Below, in pieces: positions 1 to 5,584 of a stretch of 5,584 nucleotides of DNA (position 1 is the stretch's first letter; every line of letters begins with the position of its first letter). The DNA comes from Planctomycetota bacterium (GTDB lineage Bacteria; Planctomycetota; Phycisphaerae; Sedimentisphaerales; Anaerohalosphaeraceae), in assembly GCA_003644175.1 (NCBI GenBank), contig QNBS01000171.1:1-5584 (forward strand). The letters run 5' to 3'. Below the pieces are notes generated by a model. That model worked only from the letters and a program-made list of their open reading frames with translations. It did no database searches and had not been told where the DNA came from. Both the position numbers and the translations under genes were made by a program.

Positions 1-3000
1 GCCACATTCGGCGATAGGCCTTTTCGATATTTTTGGCAAAAAGATCCCTGTTGCAAAGGGGGCTGACAGCCATTCTGGCTCGCACTTGTGCGCGAATTTT
101 GGCAAGTGCAGCCGGGTTCGCCGCAAGAGCCGTAGCTTTTGAAACATATTCATCAGGCGTTGAGGCTGCAAAAAACTCCAGTCCCACACGAGTCAGTATA
201 CTCAATCCGACTCTGGACATATGAGCTTCACCGACAAGCGAAATTACCGGCACACCCATTAACAGAGACTGGCACGTTGTTGTTGTGCCGTTATATGGAT
301 ACGTATCCAGCGATATATCAACCTGGTTATATAAATTGAGGTGCTCCGGCAGACTGACCCATCCACAAATAGTTATCCTTTCGCCGGAGATGCCTTCTTT
401 TTCAAATTGCCGCAGACACACCTCTCGAAACTCATCATCCCGGCCGGCTTTGAACTTGAGCAGAAGCTTTGAATCCGGAGTCGCCTTTAATATCCTGGAC
501 CATAACTTTATAATAACAGAATTTATTTTAATACTTTCATTGAACGCCCCAAAAGTGATATAACCTTTTTCGATGGCGGACAAAGGCGCCACCGAAGGCA
601 TTATCTCACCCGGCCCGTAACAGAGAAAACCATCCGGCAAATTGTATAGCTGTTCGGTATAGAACTTTTCGGAGCCGGGAGGGTCGGCAATCGAATCGGT
701 GATTCGATAATCTACCTGGCTCATACCGGTTGTGTCCGGGTAACCGAGCCATGTTGCCTGTATCGGAGCAGGCTTATAAGCCAAAACAAAAAGACGGGTG
801 AAGCCTGTGTGGCCGGCCAGGTCTACGAGTATGTCAATTTCGTCACTTTCAACCAGGTCGGCTGCTTCTTCGTCGGTTAACGTTTTAATATCGTGGTAGG
901 TATCGAATTTTTCCCTGAGTCGAGCTGTCGTTTTATCAGGAGTTGCTATGCTGCCGTATCCATACACTTCCACAGCCTCTCGATTGTGCCCATCGAGAAG
1001 CGGCTCAATGAAATATGCTACGGAGTGGCGACGAAAATCCGGTGAAATGTACCCTATTCGCAGCCTGCGATGTGGGTCGAGGGTGTTATTATGTTGTGTC
1101 TTTGCTAAAGACAAAGGGACATTACTCTGCCCCCATCTTCTTGACTTCTCGAAAATATCCTTTCTGTCGACGTCCGGCAAATAATGCATACTGAGGAGAA
1201 GATTGGAATGCGCATAATTATTTTCGGGCATTCCTTCAACTGTCTTTTGCAACAGCGCCATTGCTTTCTCGGTTTGGCCTAACTGCAGCAGATAAACCCC
1301 AAGATTGCCCGCTATCTTTGGTTCGTCAGGCGCTATTTCAAGTGCGGTTTCCAGATATTGCACGGCCTCGTTGACTCTGCCCATGTTTCGAGAAAGCGAC
1401 GCCAGTTCATTGTAGAGTGCGATATTGTTCGGCAGGGTCTCAAGTATCTTTTTGTACAGGACTTCGGCCCTTTGCGGATTTTTGATCCGGCATAACAGCC
1501 CTGCCGCTACATATCTTATAAACACCTTCTCGGCCCGGGAGGCTGTTGCAATATGCGCTTCAAGCAACTCCGCATCTAAAAGTTTAGCAGCTTCTTCATG
1601 TTCCCCCTCACTAACACACCGTTCCGCTTCTTTGAGCCAGTCGGGTTGCTCCCAGTTTTCCAGGCCTAATATATCCTTGTTTCGGTTGGCCGGAGACAAT
1701 TCGTCGTAACTGACGTCAATGTTAATGACGGCATGATCAGAATACCTTCGAGGTTTATAATCGGCATCTTCGGGAGGGCTGACTTCTGTTATTTCAATTC
1801 CTTTAGAACAGCAATAGTCTCGCCACATTTTGCGATAAGCGTTTTCGATATCAGAAGTAATCAGCTTATAATCGCATAACGGGCTTGCCGCAAGTCTTTG
1901 ACGCATCGTAGCACGTATCTGAATAAGAGAATCCGGTTCTACGGCAAGAGCGACAGCTTTTTTGACATATTCTTCCGGGCTCTGAGCGGCGAAAGAGGGC
2001 AACTCGATACGCGTTAAAATATCAAGGCCGACTCGCGAGGCATGGCGGGATCCAACAAGGGTTATAACCGGCACGCCCATTAAAACAGCCTCGCATGTGG
2101 TTGTCGTGCCGTTGTAGGGATATGTGTCAAGGGCAATGTCAATCTTATTGTACAGTTCAAGGTGCTCTGAGTTCGTTAACCATCCGAAAAATGTTATCCT
2201 CTCCCGGGGATTTTCAAGGCCTTGTTCTGCGAACAGGTTGCGGTAATACTCTCTAACCTGTAAATCTTCGCCTTCATGAAACTTTAATATCAATTTCGAG
2301 TCCGGCACGGCATTGAGAATGTCCGCCCAGACCTTTACCATAGGAGGATTCAATTTGCTGACATTGTTAAAACAGCCGAAAGTAACGTATTTGTTATGCG
2401 TCATCGGCAACGGCATTATCGGCAACTGTGCTCTGCCGGGATCGTAACAGAGAAAGCCGTTAGGCAGGAAAACAAGTTTTTCAGTGTAATATTGCTGCTG
2501 GTCGGCAGTATCGGCGACAGCATCGGTCAGCTTGTAATCCACCTGGTCCATACCCGTAGTGTTTGGATAGCCAAGATAAGTAGCCTGGATCGGAGCCGGC
2601 TTATAGGCAAGAACAGGAAGTCTGTTCCTGCCGGTATGGCCGGCCAGATCGACAAGTATATCTATCGAATCGGACCTGATAAGTTCGGCGGCGTCCTTAT
2701 CGCCAACACCCTTTATATCACGATAAATATCAAATTTGCCGGCAAGCCTTTCTGTAACCGTATCAGGGCTTTCGACATCGCCGTAACCGTAAAGTTCAAA
2801 TTTATTTCTGTCATGTCCATTTAAGAGGGACTCAAAATAATACATTACAGAATGTTTTTTGAAGTCAGGGGAGATGTAGCCTATACGTAATTTTCTGTGC
2901 GGATCGAGCGAGTTATCGTGATTGGTGAAAGCAAGGTTTGCGGGCGCCTGAGTTTGAGCCCATTTTTTTGATTCCTCAAAAATCTCAGAGGATTGAACAT

Positions 3001-3607
3001 CACTTAGATAATTAAGACTATATAAAAGGTTTGGATAACCCTCTCGGTATTGGGGGTTGACACTTATTGCTTTTCTCAGTAAAGCCAGAGCTTCCCGGGA
3101 CCGTCCGGTCTTCATAAAGCATCTGGCAAGATTAGTCCATATATATATACCATCAGGTTCCAATTGCTCGGCTTTTTGGAAATGTTCAATCGCCTGTGTG
3201 CATTGGCCGCAGTTAGCATACAGCAGCCCCATTTTATTGTAGACTCCGGCGCAATCTACAATTTTAAGTGTCTCGGAGTAGTAATGCAAAGCCCTTTCAG
3301 CCTGATTTGTACTGTCCAGCAGCATAGCAACTTCACAGCGGACAAAAAACCTGTTTTCTGTATCGTCGTCGCCAATCTTTGCCAGCTTTTTTTGAATTTC
3401 TTCATCAACGAGTAGTTTTCGAGCCTGCTCAATATCTCCCCGTTCAATGAGGTCCTGAATTTTTTCAAGCCAGCGGGGCATATTCGCTTTCCATTCGTCA
3501 TAGCTGTGGATATCGTCTTGCTTAAAAGTCTTAACGGGGGGTATGCGAACAGGGGGGATGCGTTTAACGATTTTTCTGCGTTTTGACTTTTTCCTCTTTT
3601 TCACCAT
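1..3607 (-). CDS. Tandem-duplicated TPR-GT41 (SPINDLY/OGT-like) protein O-glycosyltransferase, 3' end beyond window
   Basis: The frame is open from ATG at 3607 to the left edge (1202 codons, no stop), so the protein is C-terminally incomplete here. Order: polybasic tail (residues 3-16, 11 of 14 Lys/Arg); TPR region about 46-190, clearest repeats 122-155 and 156-189; GT41 domain about 238-600; hinge 601-656; second TPR region about 657-800, clearest repeats 730-763 and 764-797; second GT41 domain from about 847. Both GT41 domains show RIGYISPDF, DILVDLAGHTG, YKPAPIQAT, GFLCY and DTYPYNGTTTTC. Both keep the His after SPDF (H252, H861) and the Lys in the FNx4K region (K418, K1027), which I align to human OGT H498 and K842. 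The family transfers sugar from a nucleotide sugar, classically UDP-GlcNAc, to Ser/Thr in the cytoplasm, with TPRs binding the protein substrate. Adjacency to flagellin and fliS suggests flagellin as substrate; this is inference. ATG 3607 has AGAGG 4 bases upstream; an in-frame ATG at 3634 is less well supported. Confidence 0.93.
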   Translation of the reverse strand, partial: MVKKRKKSKRRKIVKRIPPVRIPPVKTFKQDDIHSYDEWKANMPRWLEKIQDLIERGDIEQARKLLVDEEIQKKLAKIGDDDTENRFFVRCEVAMLLDSTNQAERALHYYSETLKIVDCAGVYNKMGLLYANCGQCTQAIEHFQKAEQLEPDGIYIWTNLARCFMKTGRSREALALLRKAISVNPQYREGYPNLLYSLNYLSDVQSSEIFEESKKWAQTQAPANLAFTNHDNSLDPHRKLRIGYISPDFKKHSVMYYFESLLNGHDRNKFELYGYGDVESPDTVTERLAGKFDIYRDIKGVGDKDAAELIRSDSIDILVDLAGHTGRNRLPVLAYKPAPIQATYLGYPNTTGMDQVDYKLTDAVADTADQQQYYTEKLVFLPNGFLCYDPGRAQLPIMPLPMTHNKYVTFGCFNNVSKLNPPMVKVWADILNAVPDSKLILKFHEGEDLQVREYYRNLFAEQGLENPRERITFFGWLTNSEHLELYNKIDIALDTYPYNGTTTTCEAVLMGVPVITLVGSRHASRVGLDILTRIELPSFAAQSPEEYVKKAVALAVEPDSLIQIRATMRQRLAASPLCDYKLITSDIENAYRKMWRDYCCSKGIEITEVSPPEDADYKPRRYSDHAVINIDVSYDELSPANRNKDILGLENWEQPDWLKEAERCVSEGEHEEAAKLLDAELLEAHIATASRAEKVFIRYVAAGLLCRIKNPQRAEVLYKKILETLPNNIALYNELASLSRNMGRVNEAVQYLETALEIAPDEPKIAGNLGVYLLQLGQTEKAMALLQKTVEGMPENNYAHSNLLLSMHYLPDVDRKDIFEKSRRWGQSNVPLSLAKTQHNNTLDPHRRLRIGYISPDFRRHSVAYFIEPLLDGHNREAVEVYGYGSIATPDKTTARLREKFDTYHDIKTLTDEEAADLVESDEIDILVDLAGHTGFTRLFVLAYKPAPIQATWLGYPDTTGMSQVDYRITDSIADPPGSEKFYTEQLYNLPDGFLCYGPGEIMPSVAPLSAIEKGYITFGAFNESIKINSVIIKLWSRILKATPDSKLLLKFKAGRDDEFREVCLRQFEKEGISGERITICGWVSLPEHLNLYNQVDISLDTYPYNGTTTTCQSLLMGVPVISLVGEAHMSRVGLSILTRVGLEFFAASTPDEYVSKATALAANPAALAKIRAQVRARMAVSPLCNRDLFAKNIEKAYRRMW
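2..1639 (-). repeat. Second TPR+GT41 unit of the intragenic duplication (residues 657-1202)
   Basis: This is the second complete TPR-linker-GT41 unit. Compared with unit 1 it has FGAFNE (1019-1024) for FGCFNN, Q1113 for E506 in the TTTTC motif, AHMSRVG (1128-1134) for RHASRVG, and a two-residue deletion between K1027 and Q1113. The His and Lys thought to matter for catalysis and donor binding remain (H861, K1027, H1129). It reaches the closing YRRMW motif at the window edge, matching YRKMW at the end of unit 1, so the domain is essentially complete. It may be an active transferase with altered specificity or a weakened, scaffold-like copy; the sequence alone does not decide. Confidence 0.88.
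1808..3472 (-). repeat. First TPR+GT41 unit of the intragenic duplication (residues 46-600)
   Basis: This unit aligns along its whole length with the second unit at 2-1639. Anchors are W46/W657, V122/L731, R241/R850, H252/H861, K418/K1027 and W595/W1202, giving a steady offset of 607-611 residues. The linker between TPRs and GT41 is also duplicated: NLLYSLNYLSDV here, NLLLSMHYLPDV in unit 2. By eye more than half of the residues in the first third of the catalytic domain are identical, while codons differ at many third positions, so the duplication is not recent. This copy keeps the more family-typical forms: FGCFNN (410-415), TTTTCEA with E506, and RHASRVG (521-527). Confidence 0.9.
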
Positions 3608-3611
3608 ATGG

Positions 3612-3616
3612 CCTCT
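3612..3616 (-). promoter_or_regulatory. Ribosome binding site of the TPR-GT41 gene
   Basis: AGAGG lies 4 bases before ATG 3607. The spacing is short, but this is the best purine-rich match nearby and it favours 3607 over the in-frame ATG at 3634, whose upstream sequence is a poorer match. Confidence 0.5.
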
Positions 3617-3644
3617 AAATGAGCATAAAATCATCCAACATTAT

Positions 3645-3654
3645 CGAGGGGTCG
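3645..3654. repeat. 10-bp direct repeat, copy in the TPR-GT41 leader
   Basis: CGAGGGGTCG (CGACCCCTCG on the transcribed sense) lies just downstream of the predicted sigma-54 start near 3660. The same ten bases occur at 4221-4230, behind the flagellin gene. Function unknown. Confidence 0.35.
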
Positions 3655-3670
3655 CGACGTTAAAAGAGAG

Positions 3671-3688
3671 AGCAAAAAGTGTGCCAAA
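3671..3688 (-). promoter_or_regulatory. Sigma-54 (-24/-12) promoter for the TPR-GT41 gene
   Basis: On the minus strand the sequence reads TTTGGCAC, five bases ACTTT, then TTGCT. This fits the RpoN consensus TGGCACG-N4-TTGC(A/T), with the GG and GC dinucleotides separated by exactly 10 bases. The -12 C is at 3672, so transcription should begin near 3660, leaving a leader of about 53 bases before ATG 3607. Sigma-54 promoters need an enhancer-binding activator, and in many bacteria (FlrC/FleR/FlbD/FlgR systems) these drive mid or late flagellar genes. This suggests the transferase can be transcribed separately from fliS and with flagellar timing. No activator site was identified. Confidence 0.8.
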
Positions 3689-3712
3689 TGCCTGAAATGC
3701 CCCCTTTTTGGC
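3683..3712. repeat. Short inverted and direct repeats overlapping the -24 element
   Basis: GCCAAA (3683-3688) and TTTGGC (3707-3712) form a 6-bp inverted repeat with an 18-base spacer. Between and across them AAATGCC occurs twice, at 3686-3692 and 3695-3701, a 9-base period. The elements touch the -24 box, so they could form a binding site for a regulator, but they are short enough to arise by chance. Confidence 0.35.
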
Positions 3713-3782
3713 TGACAATGCTGTTTTCCGCCTTACCAACAAGGCCGAAGTGTCAGGATTCTATGCAGTCTGGGTGTTTTCG

Positions 3783-4139
3783 TCAGGTAATTGCTTTCCA
3801 GCCCTGATTCAACTCTTCAAGCAGTTTGATCACTTCTTCAACCTTGCCGATGTCCTGTTTTATATTTGCTTCTGTAAGGTGTCGGCCCATAAATAGATAT
3901 AACTTTCGCAGATTTGTCGCTACCTCACCGCCGGCCTCCATATCCAGGACGGTATTTAACTCGAAGATTATATCGATTGCCTTGCTGATATGCTTGCCTT
4001 TTGCTTCGGGGTTTTTGGCCTCAATTTCTTTGATTGCCATTTTCAGGAATTTGATGGCGCCCTCGTAGAGCATAACAACGAGCTTGCCTTTGTTCTGGGT
4101 GATAACTGCGGTTTCCTGGTATGTTTCGACGCCCTTCAT
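3783..4139 (-). CDS. fliS: Flagellar export chaperone FliS
   Basis: This 118-residue protein has the usual length and pattern of FliS: Y7 near the N-terminus, MLYEGAIKFL at 23-32, LDMEAGGE at 65-72, NLRKLY at 76-81, and a C-terminal helix ending with W114. FliS is a small cytoplasmic helical-bundle protein. It binds the C-terminal helix of newly made flagellin, prevents premature polymerisation, and delivers it to the type III export gate (FlhA). It has no signal peptide or membrane segment, as expected. The start at 4139 is set by GGAG seven bases upstream and by alignment of the N-terminal Tyr. The gene lies 110 bases after flagellin with no fliD between them, whereas fliC-fliD-fliS is the commoner order. 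Family assignment is secure from the motifs. Confidence 0.95.
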   Translation of the reverse strand: MKGVETYQETAVITQNKGKLVVMLYEGAIKFLKMAIKEIEAKNPEAKGKHISKAIDIIFELNTVLDMEAGGEVATNLRKLYLFMGRHLTEANIKQDIGKVEEVIKLLEELNQGWKAIT

Positions 4140-4146
4140 AATATTA

Positions 4147-4150
4147 CTCC
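4147..4150 (-). promoter_or_regulatory. Ribosome binding site of fliS
   Basis: GGAG ends seven bases before ATG 4139, which is near-ideal spacing. It sits in the 6-base loop of a weak all-A/T inverted repeat (4141-4146 with 4153-4158, ATATTA/TAATAT). That stem is probably too unstable to block ribosomes. Confidence 0.75.
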
Positions 4151-4189
4151 GTTAATATAGTTTGATGTATTATTGCTTTTTTAACTTAT

Positions 4190-4221
4190 GGGGAGATTGG
4201 CCGGTGTCGGCCAATCTCCCC
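4190..4221 (-). other. Perfect 14-bp hairpin after flagellin (processing, stabiliser or partial terminator)
   Basis: GGGGAGATTGGCCG (4190-4203) and CGGCCAATCTCCCC (4208-4221) form a perfect 14-bp, GC-rich stem with a 4-base loop, starting 28 bases after the flagellin stop. In the direction of transcription it is followed by CATAAGTTAAAAAAGC, which is A-rich rather than U-rich, so it does not match a classical intrinsic terminator on either strand. It could protect the 3' end of an abundant flagellin mRNA, or reduce read-through into fliS, so that filament protein is made in excess over its chaperone. The structure is seen directly; the role is inferred. Confidence 0.65.
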
Positions 4222-4230
4222 GAGGGGTCG
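4221..4230. repeat. 10-bp direct repeat, copy in the flagellin 3' region
   Basis: CGAGGGGTCG here matches 3645-3654. Its GGGG could also pair with the CCCC arm of the neighbouring hairpin, so an alternative fold of the flagellin 3' untranslated region is conceivable. Confidence 0.35.
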
Positions 4231-4249
4231 TTCAAATATCAAGCGTTGT

Positions 4250-5578
4250 TTATCTGAGAAGTGTAAGAGCCATCTGAGGCATCGAGTTAGCCTGAGCCAA
4301 CATGCTGATGCCGGCTTGCGACAGCACCTGTGTTCTGGTCAAGGCTGCCATCTCTGTGGCGACATCGACATCGGAAATCCGAGATTCCGCAGACATCAGA
4401 TTCTCGGCCTGAATGTCGAGAATCGCAATCGTACTTTCAAGACGGTTCATCTTGTAACCGAATGAGGCACGAGCCGTATCCTTGGTGTTGATAGCCGTGG
4501 TAATTGAATCCAGTGCGGTAGTCGCAGCCGTTGTGGTCAAAATGTTCAGACCTGCGGTGGCGCCGCCGGTGGTGTCTGCAACCCAATCGGTCGCAGATGC
4601 ATCCCATTTCTGGAACTGGGTTCCCGCCATCAGGGTTCCGCCGTCAGACACTGCGGCGTCGAACACACCGGTAAGCTCGGCAGCATCCATCTCGTTGGTG
4701 GATGTGATGGTCATGGAGTCCATTTCCCCATACTTGGCCTTGATTTGCAACTTGTAATCGCCGTCAGAGGTCTCTACTATCGAGGCAGCCGAATAAGCGT
4801 ATGTCTCACCTGTGGGATCGTACATGGTGCTCGGGTTGTTGGACTCCGCGTTGATGGCGTCTCTAAGCTGCTCAAGGGTGTACGTGGTCGCCGTACCGGC
4901 AGTGCCAAGATCAACCTGAATTTGTTGCTGGTTGGTGCCGTCGTCGTCGGCGAAGTTAATATTAATCTGGAAGGCGTTTGCAGAGGAACCAATGCTCAAA
5001 AAGGTTGCCTCGTCAATGTTATCGAGGGCATTGTCATCATTGGTCATTGCTCCCCATGCGCCGTTACCGGTCTCAATGCCAAGGCCTGATTGAGTCATGT
5101 CGACCTTGTCGACATCAATCGTGCTGGAAGTGCCAACGTGAATCTGAACAGAACCGGTATTGGAGTTGAGCATCGATATGCCGTTAAAGGCGGTTGCTCC
5201 GGCGATTCGTTCGATTTCAGACGCCATTTCTGCGAACTCAGCGTCCATAATGATACGCTGTGCCGAAGAATATGATCCCGTCGCGGCCTGCTCAGCCAAC
5301 TCTTTCATTCGGATGAGGTTGTCATCCATAACCGCCATGGCGCCTTCCATCGTCTGCAGCATGCTAATGCCATCCGAAGCATTACGTGAACCTTGCTGCA
5401 GTACAGCGATATCTGCACGAACCAACTCTCGTACAGCCAAACCTGCCGCATCATCCTTCGCACTGTTTATGCGAAGGCCTGATGCAAGCCTTTCGACACT
5501 CATGGCCAGGCTGTCATACGCCTTGCCCAGGTGTCTGGCGGCATTACCCGCCATAATGTTGTTCTTGATTGCTAACAT
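4250..5578 (-). CDS. fliC: Flagellin, major filament subunit
   Basis: The 442-residue product has the flagellin layout. N-terminal D0/D1 is about 1-150, with SGLRINSAKDDAAGLAV at 33-49, the RMKELAEQAATG segment at 90-101, and FNGISMLN at 131-138. The variable centre is about 150-370. C-terminal D1/D0 is about 371-442, with AESRISDVDVATEMAALTR at 397-415 and a hydrophobic end MALTLLR. Flagellin is exported unfolded through the flagellar type III system and polymerises into the filament; it has no cleaved signal peptide and no Cys. The centre includes a stretch at about 233-292 (TYTLEQLRDAINAE onward) that resembles the flagellin hook IN motif, and a Thr-rich tract at 336-368. ATG 5578 gives a normal flagellin N-terminus, but only six upstream bases are visible, so its ribosome binding site and promoter lie outside. 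The N-terminus recalls Desulfovibrio-type flagellins, from memory. Confidence 0.96.
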   Translation of the reverse strand: MLAIKNNIMAGNAARHLGKAYDSLAMSVERLASGLRINSAKDDAAGLAVRELVRADIAVLQQGSRNASDGISMLQTMEGAMAVMDDNLIRMKELAEQAATGSYSSAQRIIMDAEFAEMASEIERIAGATAFNGISMLNSNTGSVQIHVGTSSTIDVDKVDMTQSGLGIETGNGAWGAMTNDDNALDNIDEATFLSIGSSANAFQININFADDDGTNQQQIQVDLGTAGTATTYTLEQLRDAINAESNNPSTMYDPTGETYAYSAASIVETSDGDYKLQIKAKYGEMDSMTITSTNEMDAAELTGVFDAAVSDGGTLMAGTQFQKWDASATDWVADTTGGATAGLNILTTTAATTALDSITTAINTKDTARASFGYKMNRLESTIAILDIQAENLMSAESRISDVDVATEMAALTRTQVLSQAGISMLAQANSMPQMALTLLR

Positions 5579-5584
5579 AATCCA

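Larger units (their letters stand above)
3608..3782. other. Intergenic region between fliS and the TPR-GT41 gene
   Basis: These 175 bases hold the sigma-54 promoter, the ribosome binding site and several short symmetries, including the 8-bp palindrome GTCGCGAC at 3651-3658 next to the predicted start of transcription. A small imperfect hairpin (3730-3745, GCCTT/AAGGC around six bases) follows fliS. It lacks a U tract, so I do not call it a terminator; some read-through from fliS remains possible. I see no tRNA or recognisable riboswitch here. Confidence 0.6.

Noticed and set aside
2396..2824. 142-codon plus-strand reading frame
   Set aside because: It is antisense to the conserved GT41 domain of unit 1 and has no recognisable motif.
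3256..3501. 81-codon minus-strand frame inside the transferase gene
   Set aside because: It is out of frame with the long gene, whose TPR region explains this stretch.
1..3607. Assembly duplication as the source of the two transferase units
   Set aside because: The copies differ throughout at the nucleotide level and in many residues, so they are genuine diverged paralogous units rather than a repeated contig segment.
3607..3634. In-frame upstream start at ATG 3634 adding nine residues
   Set aside because: There is no convincing ribosome binding site before it, while ATG 3607 has AGAGG nearby; it cannot be fully excluded.
3615..3641. Tiny leader ORF (eight codons plus stop) in the transferase 5' leader
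   Set aside because: It has no ribosome binding site and no regulatory codon pattern.
3730..3745. Hairpin GCCTT/AAGGC after fliS as a terminator
   Set aside because: The stem is only 5 bp and no U tract follows on either strand.
4745..5089. 114-codon plus-strand reading frame
   Set aside because: It lies entirely opposite the well supported flagellin gene, matches no family I know, and is a shadow of flagellin codon bias.

Overview
The window carries three genes, all on the minus strand. In transcription order (right to left) they are a flagellin, its export chaperone FliS, and one very long reading frame that runs off the left edge. No gene on the plus strand is supported.

Right part (4250-5578): a 442-residue flagellin with well conserved N- and C-terminal helical domains around a variable, Thr/Ser-rich middle. 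A 110-base gap follows, holding a perfect 14-bp stem hairpin just after the flagellin stop. Then comes fliS (3783-4139), with a clear ribosome binding site. The usual cap gene fliD is not between flagellin and fliS.

A 175-base gap (3608-3782) holds a near-consensus sigma-54 (-24/-12) promoter facing the long gene. That gene (3607 to the left edge, 1202 codons without a stop) encodes a SPINDLY/O-GlcNAc-transferase-like protein: TPR repeats followed by a GT41 glycosyltransferase domain. The whole TPR+GT41 unit occurs twice in the same polypeptide, with a period of about 607-611 residues. A strongly basic tail precedes the first unit. The second unit has substitutions at positions conserved in the first and in the family as I recall it, so the two catalytic sites may have different roles. 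The window ends at the conserved last helix of unit 2, so the true C-terminus, or a third unit, is not visible.

The likely biology is a flagellar filament locus in which a cytoplasmic TPR-glycosyltransferase modifies flagellin on Ser/Thr, FliS holds flagellin for export, and sigma-54 control ties the transferase to flagellar assembly. The link to flagellin is inferred from gene order and from precedents such as TPR-glycosyltransferase FlmG of Caulobacter.

The organism is a flagellated bacterium of moderate GC. By memory, the flagellin N-terminus resembles Desulfovibrio-type flagellins, and the sigma-54 promoter fits a Gram-negative-type flagellar hierarchy. A deltaproteobacterial or planctomycete-like lineage is possible, but the sequence does not settle this.
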